NCBI RefSeq assembly: GCF_002917095.1 | Contig: NZ_PQGA01000005.1 | Span: 279,881 to 343,880, forward strand | Reading direction: 5' to 3' | Length of the DNA: 64,000 nt | From: Paraburkholderia eburnea | Lineage (GTDB): Bacteria > Pseudomonadota > Gammaproteobacteria > Burkholderiales > Burkholderiaceae | In this document: one piece after another, positions 36,537 through 44,609 of the stretch | Position numbering within the stretch: position 1 is the stretch's first letter | Layout: every line of letters begins with the position of its first letter | Translations under genes and position numbers: made by a program | Notes under the pieces: model-generated | Seen by the model: the letters and a program-made list of their open reading frames with translations, nothing else | The model's database searches: none | Told to the model about the DNA's origin: nothing

Positions 36537-37925
36537 ATGACGACGATTTCATCCCGGCGGCTCGAATCGGCCGCGCGCAAGGAAGTTTCCTGGGTGATGG
36601 ACGCGTGCAGGCAATTCATCGCCGACCGCTGTCCGTCGCTGGCCGCGAGCATCGCCTTTTATTCGGCGTTTTCGCTTGCGCCCACGCTGGTCATGGTGAT
36701 TGCCGTGGCCGGCTGGTTCTTCGGCGCCGACGCCGCGCGCGGCGAGCTGTTCCGGCAGGTGCATAACGTGCTCGGTAACGACGCCGCCGCCGGCATCACC
36801 ACGATCGTCCAGAACGCCCATCGCGCGGGCGGCGCGGGCGGGCTGGCCGCCGCAATCTCGCTGGTGCTGCTGGTGGTCGGAGCATCCGCAACGTTCTCCT
36901 CGCTCAATTCCGCGCTCAATCTGGTATGGCCGCCGGAAGGCCCGCGTGCTTCCTCGGTGATCGCGCTGGTGCGGGTGCGGCTGATCTCGTTCGGCCTCGT
37001 GCTGGGCGTCGCCTTTCTCCTGATCGTTTCGCTCGTGCTGGACGCCGCCATCACCTTCGTCGGGCAATGGCTCTGGGGCGCTTCCACTTATCTGTTTATC
37101 GGCAACGTCGTGCAGTTCGCGGCGGGGCTGCTGGTGCTCGCGGTCGCGTTCGCGGCGCTGCTGCGCTTTCTGCCCGATGCGCTGGTGCTATGGCGCGACG
37201 CGATGGTGGGCGGGATCGTCGCCGCCGTGCTGTTCTCGGTGGGCAAGAAGCTGTTCGCGCTCTATCTCGCCCATGCGGGCATGGCGACGGCGTTCGGCGC
37301 GGCGGGTTCGCTCGCGGTCTTGCTGATGTGGCTGTACTTCTCGGCGGCGGTGCTGCTGCTGGGCGCGGAATTCTCCGCCGCGCGCGGGCGCCTGCACGAT
37401 CCGCGCGGCACGTGGGGTTTCCTCGACGAGCCGCCGCCCGGCAGCCGCGCCAAGCTGGCCTCCGTGCTGGCCGCCTCGACGATCGCTCCGCTACGCGAAG
37501 CCGCCGTGAGCGCGCCGAAGGCCGCCGCGGCTGCGCCCGTCACCGCCGCTGAAGCGCAAAGCGGTCTGAGCCACGGCACGCTGCCGCCCTACGCGGCGGC
37601 CGTCGCCGAAGCCACCGGCGCCGATATGGCGGTGGACGACGCCAACGCCCCTCTGCGCGCCATCGGCCAGGCGCGCGCGACGGGCGGCGCCTTCGCGCGG
37701 CGCGGCAACGGCGGGCTGCAGATCCGCCGCTCGGTCGTGCGCATGGAGGACAGCGCCACCTATGCCGCCGCGCTCACGCTCGTGCACGCGGGGCGCACCG
37801 TGGCCGCCGCCGACCGCTATGTCAAGCGGCACCCGTGGAGTTCGGTCCTGATTGTCGCCAGCGCCGCCATCGCCGTGACCGCCGCCACCAGCCGCCGTCA
37901 CGCCAGCGCGCGCAAAAAATCCTGA
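36537..37925 (+). CDS. YihY/BrkB-family inner-membrane protein with long C-terminal extension
   Basis: A 462-residue protein. Residues 25-295 form the six-helix YihY/BrkB domain (LAASIAFYSAFSLAPTLVMVIAVAG, FSSLNSALNLVW, AGSLAVLLMWLYFSAAVLLLGAEFSAA). The C-terminal 165 residues are unusual: an Ala-rich disordered linker, then VHAGRTVAAADRYVKRHPWSSVLIVASAAIAVTA, which looks like the C-terminal membrane segment of DUF883/ElaB proteins (D-x-Y-V-x-x-x-P-W-x-S-V). Function of the family is not settled. The ATG at 36537 fits the family; one at 36492 adds 15 residues. It is divergent from fdoG. Confidence 0.82.
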   Translation: MTTISSRRLESAARKEVSWVMDACRQFIADRCPSLAASIAFYSAFSLAPTLVMVIAVAGWFFGADAARGELFRQVHNVLGNDAAAGITTIVQNAHRAGGAGGLAAAISLVLLVVGASATFSSLNSALNLVWPPEGPRASSVIALVRVRLISFGLVLGVAFLLIVSLVLDAAITFVGQWLWGASTYLFIGNVVQFAAGLLVLAVAFAALLRFLPDALVLWRDAMVGGIVAAVLFSVGKKLFALYLAHAGMATAFGAAGSLAVLLMWLYFSAAVLLLGAEFSAARGRLHDPRGTWGFLDEPPPGSRAKLASVLAASTIAPLREAAVSAPKAAAAAPVTAAEAQSGLSHGTLPPYAAAVAEATGADMAVDDANAPLRAIGQARATGGAFARRGNGGLQIRRSVVRMEDSATYAAALTLVHAGRTVAAADRYVKRHPWSSVLIVASAAIAVTAATSRRHASARKKS

Positions 37926-38279
37926 GCGATTCTCGCGTTTGCGCCAATCCGTACCGCTTCTTTCCATATAGAGCACGCCAACCCTTTTGAAGCGCAACCA
38001 GGGCACATCCCTGGTTGCACCTTGTTTCCCCGTACACCTTGCCAATCGGAGTTGCACCTTTCGCGACTTGTAGCGAAAACGACAATAATGCAGAGTCAGC
38101 AATCCGATATTCCAGTAACAGAAAGAATCGCCAAATCTCCCGTATTTCAAGGCCTTACCTAGGTGTGTCAGCTTTTTGCGACACTGATTTTTTTTCAGTT
38201 CGGCACATTTGCACCCCTGCGTTATTCTCCATTGCGCAACAGCAACAACTAAATCAAACATCTGCGTGGAGAATTCTGG
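37926..38279. other. Intergenic region between brkB-like gene and porin gene
   Basis: About 350 bases holding the terminator-like hairpin at 37994-38018 and the long upstream region of the porin gene. A T-run (TGATTTTTTTTCAG, near 38186) follows a short GTGTC/GACAC inverted repeat. No gene is seen. The porin promoter should lie in the last 150 bases but I cannot assign its boxes with confidence. Confidence 0.5.
37994..38018. terminator. Perfect 10-bp hairpin after the brkB-like gene
   Basis: GCAACCAGGG at 37994-38003 pairs perfectly with CCCTGGTTGC at 38009-38018 around a five-base loop. The following sequence (ACCTTGTTTCC) is only moderately T-rich, so it may be a weak terminator or a protected 3' end. 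Confidence 0.5.
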
Positions 38280-39473
38280 ATGAAACGAGTCGCACTCTCG
38301 ACCCTCTCGCTGGCCCTGCTGGCCGTTACCGGCGTGGCACATGCACAGAGCAGCGTCACCCTGTACGGCGTGATCGATGAATCGATCCAGTGGACACACA
38401 ACACGACGGACGCCAACGGCAACAACAAGAACCTGGTCGGTCTGGCAGGCGGCAACCTGTCGGGCAACCGCTGGGGCGTGAAAGGCACGGAAGATCTGGG
38501 CGGCGGTCTGAAGGCGATTTTCCAGTTGGAAAGCGGCTTCAACATCAACAATGGCAAGTTCTCTGCATTTAACGCGAACACCGAGATTTTCGGCCGCCAG
38601 GCATACGTCGGCCTGACGCACGATCAATACGGTACCGTGACGCTGGGCCGCCAGTACGACCCGCTGGTCGACATGGTTCAGCCGCTGACGGGCGACAACT
38701 ACTTCGGCAGCCAGTTCGCCACGCCGGGTGACGTCGACAACAACGACAACAGCTCGCGCACCAACAACGCAGTCAAGTACGTGTCGCCGGTGCTGGACGG
38801 CTTCCAGTTCGAAGGCATGTACGCACTGGGCGGCGTCGCTGGCGCAACCGGTTCGGGTCAAAGCTGGGGTGCGGCTGCAACGTATGGCATCGGCTCGTTC
38901 AACGCCGCTGCCGGCTACTTCCGCATGGACAACTCGTCGAGCCCGGCAGACCGCCTGGCAGCGACGAATGGCGGCTGGGCGGCAGGCGCGACGTCGGATA
39001 ACGTGTTCTACGACGGCAGCGTGATTACCAGCAGCCTCGCTTCGGCGAAGTCGGTTGGCATCGCATCGATCGCTACCCAATACGTCGCAGGTCCGTTCAC
39101 GTTCGCCATCCGTTACAGCAACGTGCAGTTCAAGCCGGACGGCTTCTCGGCATTCGCGTCGACCGAGCGCTTCAACGTCGGCGGCGGCTTCCTTGGCTAT
39201 CAGGTGAATCCGGCTCTGCTGCTGGGCCTCGGCTACATCTACACGCACGCCGCAGGCGAGACGTCGAGCACGTACCACCAGGTTTCGCTCGGTGCGGACT
39301 ACAACCTGTCGAAGCGCACCGACCTGTACGCCGTGGCGGCTTACCAGCACGCCAGCGGCACGCAGCCGGGCGAGCCGGGCGTGAACGCCGGCGCATCGAT
39401 CGGTTCGTACGGCATCAACTCGGCATCGAACTCGCAAGAGCTGGTCAGCCTGGGCATCCGCCACAAGTTCTGA
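38280..39473 (+). CDS. Gram-negative porin (OmpC/Omp38-like)
   Basis: A 397-residue outer-membrane trimeric porin. A signal peptide (residues 1-22, ending VAHAQ) is followed by the Burkholderia/Neisseria-type start SSVTLYGVIDESIQWT, the block NRWGVKGTEDLGGGLKAIFQLESGF, and RQAYVGLTHDQYGTVTLGRQYDPL. It ends in LVSLGIRHKF with the C-terminal Phe needed for BAM-dependent insertion. Codon use is more selective (preferring GGC, AAC, CTG) than in the neighbours, as expected for a highly expressed protein. Confidence 0.95.
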   Translation: MKRVALSTLSLALLAVTGVAHAQSSVTLYGVIDESIQWTHNTTDANGNNKNLVGLAGGNLSGNRWGVKGTEDLGGGLKAIFQLESGFNINNGKFSAFNANTEIFGRQAYVGLTHDQYGTVTLGRQYDPLVDMVQPLTGDNYFGSQFATPGDVDNNDNSSRTNNAVKYVSPVLDGFQFEGMYALGGVAGATGSGQSWGAAATYGIGSFNAAAGYFRMDNSSSPADRLAATNGGWAAGATSDNVFYDGSVITSSLASAKSVGIASIATQYVAGPFTFAIRYSNVQFKPDGFSAFASTERFNVGGGFLGYQVNPALLLGLGYIYTHAAGETSSTYHQVSLGADYNLSKRTDLYAVAAYQHASGTQPGEPGVNAGASIGSYGINSASNSQELVSLGIRHKF

Positions 39474-39550
39474 TCGACGGCATGAGCCGGGCGCAAGCCC
39501 GGCCACGCGACGAGACCACGCAGCTAGCTAGAAATCACGCGCTGCACCCA

Positions 39551-39585
39551 AACCAGCCTTCGGCGCGAGCCAGGGCTGGTTTTTT
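39551..39585 (+). terminator. Intrinsic terminator of the porin gene
   Basis: AACCAGCC at 39551-39558 pairs with GGCTGGTT at 39574-39581, followed by a T-run to 39585, about 80 bases after the porin stop. Confidence 0.85.
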
Positions 39586-39631
39586 CATGGCCGCGCGTTC
39601 TGCCGACCGGGTTGGCTTGGGTCGGGTTGGC

Positions 39632-40531
39632 TCACCTGAGCCGCGCGAGCGCCGCCGCCGCATATCGAGCGAAAGCATCGGCCAGCGGCGACGCTTCGTG
39701 CTGCGCGGCGCGCGCGACGTTCACGGGCACCTCCAGCGCCGGCTCGAAACGCTTCACGGCGACGCGCGTTCCCAGCGCCGCAGCCGTCACCGGATCGACG
39801 AGCGCAATCCCCATCCCCGCTTCCACGAGCGTGACGACTGCCTGGGCGAGATCCGCCTCGACGCCGCTTGCACGCGTCACCGCGCATTCGGCAAACAAGC
39901 GATCGATCCGCAGACGCGCGGGCGTGCCCGGCGCAAACGAGACGAACGCCTCGCCCTCGCAATCCGCCGCGCCCAACACGCGCTTGCGCGCGAGCCGATG
40001 CCCGCGCGGCACGATGCCGCGCATCGGCCATTGACCCAGACGTTCGAGCCGCACGCCCGGCAGCGGCGCAGCCTCGTTCACGATGGCCAGATCGCAGCGC
40101 CGCGCGGCGACACGTTCGAGCGCCAGCGCCGGTTCGAGCGTGAGCAGCGCCACGTCCACGCCCTCATGCTCGTGCGCAAATGCCGCCGCCACGCGCGGCA
40201 GAAAATCCGCGGCAAACTCCGGCGTCGCCGCGACGCAGATCGCGCCGCGCCGTTGCTCGCGTATCTGCGCGGCCGCCTGCACGACACGATCGAAGCCGCT
40301 GAATGCGCGTTCCACTTCCGCAAGCAGCGCGTGCGCCTGGGCCGTCGGCCATAGACGACCTTGCCTGCGCTCGAACAGCGCGAAGCCGACACTCGACTCG
40401 AAGTCGGCCAGCAAACGGCTTACCGCGGGTTGCGATACGCCAAGCGTATGTGCGGCGCGCGTGACCGTGCGCACCTGCATCAAGGCGCGAAACGCCTCGA
40501 CCTGGCGAATGCTCAACTCAGAGTCAGCCAT
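39632..40531 (-). CDS. LysR-family transcriptional regulator
   Basis: A 299-residue LysR regulator: the N-terminal helix-turn-helix reads VEAFRALMQVRTVTRAAHTLGVSQPAVSRLLADFE, then an effector-binding domain. The lack of a nearby catabolic partner on either side (porin and HU genes) leaves its target unknown. The upstream region to 40780 is AT-rich and should hold its promoter. An AAGGAG box lies 15 bases before the ATG, which is farther than usual. Confidence 0.85.
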   Translation of the reverse strand: MADSELSIRQVEAFRALMQVRTVTRAAHTLGVSQPAVSRLLADFESSVGFALFERRQGRLWPTAQAHALLAEVERAFSGFDRVVQAAAQIREQRRGAICVAATPEFAADFLPRVAAAFAHEHEGVDVALLTLEPALALERVAARRCDLAIVNEAAPLPGVRLERLGQWPMRGIVPRGHRLARKRVLGAADCEGEAFVSFAPGTPARLRIDRLFAECAVTRASGVEADLAQAVVTLVEAGMGIALVDPVTAAALGTRVAVKRFEPALEVPVNVARAAQHEASPLADAFARYAAAALARLR

Positions 40532-40700
40532 AATATAAGGACATAGCTCCTTGGATAAATCCGTCCATGCAATATCAGATGAAAATTTTATCTGTCAGAT
40601 CTTCGTTATTTATCGCCGGATATTACAAGAATTTGAACCATAATATTTGAGCATGAAATCTGCAGCATACGCCCCACGACACATTTGGCGGGCAAATAAA

Positions 40701-40731
40701 AATCCCCGCGGGCACAAAGCCAACGGGGATT
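40701..40731 (-). terminator. Intrinsic terminator of the HU/H1-like gene
   Basis: AATCCCCG at 40701-40708 pairs with CGGGGATT at 40724-40731. On the leftward strand the stem is followed by a T-rich run (TTTATTT), about 50 bases after the HU/H1-like gene stop. Confidence 0.8.
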
Positions 40732-40780
40732 CTTTGGGTACTGACGCAAGCCGTGACCGAAAAGCCACGGCGAGAGGCGC

Positions 40781-41245
40781 TTAGCCTGCTGCTGCGTCCT
40801 TCAGCTTCTTCAGCGCGCGTGCCTTGACGCGAACGCTAGCCGGCTTGGCCGGGAACCAGCGCTCTGCACCCGTGAACGGGTCCTTGCCGAAGCGCTTCTT
40901 CTTCGCCGGCACAGCCTGAACGACGATCTTCAGAAGGCCCGACAGCGTGAATTCGCCAGCGCCCTTCTTGTGGACCGAACCCAGGATCGTGTCTTCCAGT
41001 GCGGCGAGCACTGCCTTCGTTGCCTTCGGCTCGACACCGGCGCGCTCAGCGACGTGAGCAGCCAGCGAGGCCTTCGTGAAGGTGTCCTTGATCGGCGACG
41101 GAGCGCCGGACGCCTTCACGGCGACCTTCTTAGCTGCGGGGGTCTTGGCGGCAGCCGTCTTGGCGGGCGCTGCTTTCTTTGCGGCAACCTTCTTGGCCGG
41201 GGCAGCAGCCTTTTTGGCAGCCACTTTCTTTGCGGAAGTCGGCAT
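40781..41245 (-). CDS. HU-family DNA-binding protein with lysine-rich histone H1-like N-terminus
   Basis: A 154-residue nucleoid protein. Residues 1-50 are AKK/PAKK repeats like eukaryotic H1 tails. Residues 55-145 are HU/IHF-like: FTKASLAAHVAERAGVEPKATKAVLAALED, then GEFTLSGLLKIVVQAVPAKKKRFGKDPFTGAERWFPAKPASVRVKARALKKLKD. The arm region has GKDPFTG in place of the usual GRNPxTG. AGGAG precedes the ATG. Such two-part proteins are known in Burkholderia and Bordetella and compact DNA; they are probably highly expressed. Confidence 0.92.
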   Translation of the reverse strand: MPTSAKKVAAKKAAAPAKKVAAKKAAPAKTAAAKTPAAKKVAVKASGAPSPIKDTFTKASLAAHVAERAGVEPKATKAVLAALEDTILGSVHKKGAGEFTLSGLLKIVVQAVPAKKKRFGKDPFTGAERWFPAKPASVRVKARALKKLKDAAAG

Positions 41246-41528
41246 GTTTCTCCTACCAGTGTTGGTCAGTGAATCGACGAAGCACAGCGGGATGCAAATG
41301 CTTCATCGGCGGATTCTACAAGCGTGCAAGCGTTTTGCGTCATTCTTTTGCGTCGCCGATGCAAATTTTTTGTTCGAAGCCGACTCCAGAACGCATTTTG
41401 ACGCCTGTTTACAGGGGTAAACGTGCCCTGGCATCATCCGTGGAGATGCCGACCATGTCACCGCGACACGTCTGCGCCGCTGCGAAAACGCCACACGTAT
41501 GGCGTTTTTCGCGTTCGGACGCGCCTCG

Positions 41529-43025
41529 CTACGTCGCGAGATGCGCGGCGAGCGAGGTCAGCGCGGCGTCGATCTGTTCGACCTCGACCGCGCCGTAGCC
41601 AAACAGAAAGCCTTGTTGCAGCGGCGCATTCAGATGAAACGGCGCGAGCGCATGCAGGCCGACCGACGCCGCGCGCGCCGCCGCCAGCAGCGCGGATTCG
41701 TCCGCGCCCGCGACGAGACGCGCGGCCAGATGCAGGCCCGCCGTGTTCGGCATCACTGGATCGAGCCATGCAGAAAGCGGGCCGCGCAGATGCGCAAGCA
41801 GCATCTCGCGCCGCGCGCCATAGGTCTGGTGCATGCGCCGCAGGTGCCGCGCGAAGTGGCCGTTGAGCATGAAATTGGCCAGCGCCGTCTGCGTCAGCAC
41901 GCAGCCGTGGCAATCCGCCGTCTGCCGCGCGCGCATGAGCGCGCCCTTGAGCGCGGCGGGCGGCACCATGTAACCCACGCGCAACTCGGGGAAGATGGTC
42001 TTCGAAAAGGTGCCGACGTAGGCCACGAGACCGGCGTTATCGAGGCTCTTGAGCGGTTCGAGCGAACGTCCTTCAAAGCGGAACTCGCAGTCGTAGTCGT
42101 CTTCGATCACGAGCGCGCCGTGCGTCTGGGCCCATTCGAGCAGCGCCACGCGCCGCGCGAGGCTCATCGGCATGCCCAGCGGAAACTGATGCGAAGGCGT
42201 CACATAGACGACGCGCGCGGACTTCGGCAGCTTCGCGACGATCAGACCGTCGGCGTCGACGGGCACCGGCACGACCTTCGCGCCCAGCGACGCGAACGCT
42301 TCGCGCGCGGGCGGATAGCCGGGATCTTCGACGGCGATCGTGTCGCCCGGCCGCAACAGCACGCGCGCGAGCAGCGCGAGCGCCTGCTGCGCGCCCTGCG
42401 TCACGATCACGTCGTCCCAGTTGCTCGCGACGGCGCGGTTGAAGGCGAGGTAGCGCGATATCGCCAGGCGCAGCTTCTCCTCGCCCGCCGGATCGCGATA
42501 CGCGCCCTGGCCGCGCGCCTGGACGCGTAGCGCGTCGGTGATGCAGCGGCGCCAGACGTCGAACGGAAAGCGCGATTTGTCCGTTACGCCGCCCGCGAAA
42601 TCGCAGGCGAGACGCGGATCGGGACGCGGCATCGCGAGCGCTTCGGGCTGCGTCTGCCACCATGGCCGCGCGTTGGCGTCGCGCGGTTCGTATGTTTGGC
42701 GCTCGTCTGGCAGTTCGCGACTGCTTGCCTCGGCCGCGCGGATCTGCGCATTCGGATGTCCCGGCGCACGCGCGGGCAAGCGCTCCAGCGTGTCGGCGAC
42801 GAAGGTGCCCGAGCCGCGCCGCGCGATCAGATAGCCTTCGGCAAGCAGCCGTTCGAACACGTCGAGCGTGGTCTTGCGCGAGACGCCGAGTTGCCCGGCG
42901 AGGTCGCGCGTGGACGGCAACCGCGTGCCGCCCGCCAGCCGCCCCTCGACGATGCGTTCGCGCAGTTGCCGGTAGATCTGTCCGGCGAGGTCGCGCTGGC
43001 CGGATACGGTGACATGAAGATCCAT
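41529..43025 (-). CDS. MocR/PdxR-type regulator (GntR DNA-binding domain fused to aminotransferase domain)
   Basis: A 498-residue protein. Residues 1-75 are a GntR winged helix (GQIYRQLRERIVEGRLAGGTRLPSTRDLAGQLGVSRKTTLDVFERLLAEGYL). Residues 120-490 are a fold-type I aminotransferase with VTQGAQQALALLARVLL, EDDYDCEFRF and the PLP-lysine block YVGTFSKTIFPELRVGYM. MocR regulators use PLP as an effector and often control the divergently placed gene. Here the divergent neighbour is the isonitrile-hydratase-like gene at 43201, and the gap carries phased CTGGCA repeats. Confidence 0.92.
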   Translation of the reverse strand: MDLHVTVSGQRDLAGQIYRQLRERIVEGRLAGGTRLPSTRDLAGQLGVSRKTTLDVFERLLAEGYLIARRGSGTFVADTLERLPARAPGHPNAQIRAAEASSRELPDERQTYEPRDANARPWWQTQPEALAMPRPDPRLACDFAGGVTDKSRFPFDVWRRCITDALRVQARGQGAYRDPAGEEKLRLAISRYLAFNRAVASNWDDVIVTQGAQQALALLARVLLRPGDTIAVEDPGYPPAREAFASLGAKVVPVPVDADGLIVAKLPKSARVVYVTPSHQFPLGMPMSLARRVALLEWAQTHGALVIEDDYDCEFRFEGRSLEPLKSLDNAGLVAYVGTFSKTIFPELRVGYMVPPAALKGALMRARQTADCHGCVLTQTALANFMLNGHFARHLRRMHQTYGARREMLLAHLRGPLSAWLDPVMPNTAGLHLAARLVAGADESALLAAARAASVGLHALAPFHLNAPLQQGFLFGYGAVEVEQIDAALTSLAAHLAT

Positions 43026-43057
43026 GTGGAGATGACGGGTTGTTCGGTTCGTGACGC

Positions 43058-43130
43058 CTGGCAGGATGCTGGCACAAAGATACGGGGCGCTGGCAGCTTT
43101 TGCGCGTTTTTTGGCGCTCGGGCGTGCCAG
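43058..43130. promoter_or_regulatory. Candidate MocR operator: phased CTGGCA repeats
   Basis: CTGGCA occurs at 43058-43063, 43069-43074 and 43090-43095, spaced 11 and 21 bases, that is one and two helical turns. An inverted copy TGCCAG lies at 43125-43130. They fill the divergent promoter between the MocR-type gene and the DJ-1/PfpI gene. MocR proteins typically bind paired direct repeats, which fits. Confidence 0.5.
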
Positions 43131-43200
43131 CGCGTACGTAGAGTGACGGTGAGCGGGCTGGCGCCCGCAACCCTCTTCCCGTCACTTCGAGGCACTGACC

Positions 43201-43878
43201 ATGACGCTCCAGATCGGCTTTCTGCTTTTCCCTCAAGTTCAGCCGCTCGACCTTTGCGGCCCCTACGACGTGTTGGCTTCGATGCCGGATACGACCGTGC
43301 GGCTCGTCTGGAAGACGCGCGAACCGCTCATGTCGGCGACCGGTATGCTGCTCACGCCCGATACCGTATTCGACGATTGCCCGCCGCTCGACGTGCTCTG
43401 CGTGCCGGGCGGCAGCGGCGTGGCCGCGCTGCTCGAAGACGACGACACGCTCGCGTTCGTGCAACGCCAGGCGCAAAACGCGCGCTACGTGACGTCCGTC
43501 TGCACCGGCTCGCTCGTGCTGGGCGCCGCGGGCCTGCTGCGCTCGCGCCGCGCCACGACGCACTGGGCCTTCCACTCGCTGCTCGAACCGTTCGGCGCCA
43601 TTGCCGTGAAAGAACGCGTCGTGCGCGACGGCTCGCTGATCACCGGCGGCGGCATCACGGCGGGCATCGATTTCGCGCTGACGCTCGCAGCGGAACTGAT
43701 CGGCGCCGAAGCCGCGCAGGCGCTCCAGCTCGAACTCGAATATGCGCCCGCGCCGCCTTTCGACGCGGGCAGCCCGCAAAGCGCACCGGCCGCCGTGGTC
43801 GAGCGCGTGCGCCAGCAGAACGCGGCGACGCTGGCGCAACGCTCGCTCATTGTCGGGCGCGTGGCGCAAAAGCACTGA
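43201..43878 (+). CDS. DJ-1/PfpI-family protein, isonitrile hydratase-like
   Basis: A 225-residue member of the DJ-1/PfpI superfamily. The nucleophile elbow reads SVCTGSLVLGAAGLL (Cys near residue 101) and the N-terminus PLDLCGPYDVL holds the Asp used by isonitrile hydratase InhA of Pseudomonas, so hydration of an isonitrile to an N-substituted formamide is a reasonable guess. The ITGGGITAGIDFAL block is typical of this branch. GAGG precedes the ATG. It is divergent from the MocR-type regulator, which probably controls it. Confidence 0.82.
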   Translation: MTLQIGFLLFPQVQPLDLCGPYDVLASMPDTTVRLVWKTREPLMSATGMLLTPDTVFDDCPPLDVLCVPGGSGVAALLEDDDTLAFVQRQAQNARYVTSVCTGSLVLGAAGLLRSRRATTHWAFHSLLEPFGAIAVKERVVRDGSLITGGGITAGIDFALTLAAELIGAEAAQALQLELEYAPAPPFDAGSPQSAPAAVVERVRQQNAATLAQRSLIVGRVAQKH

Positions 43879-44069
43879 AAAACAGGCCCGCTGCCGATTA
43901 GGGTCGGCACTTGCTACCGTCTTTTACAAGGATCGTATACATTGACCCCGGGGTGCGGCATCCGGCAAATCTGCGGCGTTTCGGACCGCGCCGCTTTTGT
44001 ACGGCTTCTCGCCTTGCCTGCATCACCCACCCTGAATCCAGCAGCACACACCAACCAAGAGGGGTATCA

Positions 44070-44408
44070 ATGCGTTCCACCACCAGCAAGCTGACTCTCG
44101 CCGCGGCCACCGCCGCATTCCTGCTCGGCACCGCCGCTCCCGTGTTCGCCCAGGACGCCAGCGCGCCCGCCGCCACGGCACCGGCCACGGCATCGGCGCC
44201 GCTCACGAAGGAACAGAAGGCCGCCGCGAAGAAGCAGGCGCGCGCGCAGCGCAAGGCCGAACGAAAGGCCGCCCGCGCCAAGAACAACGCGGAACTGAAG
44301 AAGCTCGAAGACGCCGGCTACAAGCCCGCGAACAACGACCCGAATTACCCGCAGAACCTCCAGGACGCACAAAAGAAAGCCGCTGCAGCCCAGGGCGCAA
44401 GCCAGTAA
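44070..44408 (+). CDS. Exported DUF4148-type small basic protein
   Basis: A 112-residue protein with a signal peptide (residues 1-27, ending VFAQ), then an Ala-rich spacer and a Lys/Ala/Arg-rich helical stretch (KEQKAAAKKQARAQRKAERK). It ends with AGYKPANNDPNYPQNLQDAQKKA, the pattern of DUF4148/PG-associated small proteins common in Burkholderiaceae. A strong ribosome site (AAGAGGGG) precedes the ATG at 44070. Function unknown; periplasmic location inferred. Confidence 0.75.
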   Translation: MRSTTSKLTLAAATAAFLLGTAAPVFAQDASAPAATAPATASAPLTKEQKAAAKKQARAQRKAERKAARAKNNAELKKLEDAGYKPANNDPNYPQNLQDAQKKAAAAQGASQ

Positions 44409-44443
44409 GTTCGCAGTCGTTTCGTTTTTGCCGACGTAGCACG

Positions 44444-44464
44444 AGGACCGGCGCTGCCGGTCCT
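44444..44464 (+). terminator. Hairpin after the DUF4148 gene
   Basis: AGGACCGGC at 44444-44452 pairs perfectly with GCCGGTCCT at 44456-44464 around a three-base loop, 35 bases after the stop. There is no clear T-run, so termination strength is uncertain. Confidence 0.5.
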
Positions 44465-44609
44465 GCCAACGATCCTTCGCAGCGCCTCCCTCCGCCGCTC
44501 CCGCTTTTCGCGTTTCCACCGTCTCGCCCCATTACAGAGCACCTACGACGCACACCCCAGTCCGTTATGGGACGATGCGCGACGTGCCGGTCCACATGGA
44601 GCGCAACGC

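Noticed and set aside
33365..36766. Very long rightward open frame (1133 codons) over fdoG
   Set aside because: It is the antisense of the formate dehydrogenase gene; the translation is Arg/His/Ala-rich with no family resemblance, a usual product of high-GC codon bias.
37491..39506. Leftward open frame of 671 codons over the brkB-like and porin genes
   Set aside because: Antisense of two well-supported genes; no recognisable protein.
40532..40560. Possible six-codon leader peptide before the LysR gene
   Set aside because: The AAGGAG box is only two bases from that ATG, too close for good initiation.
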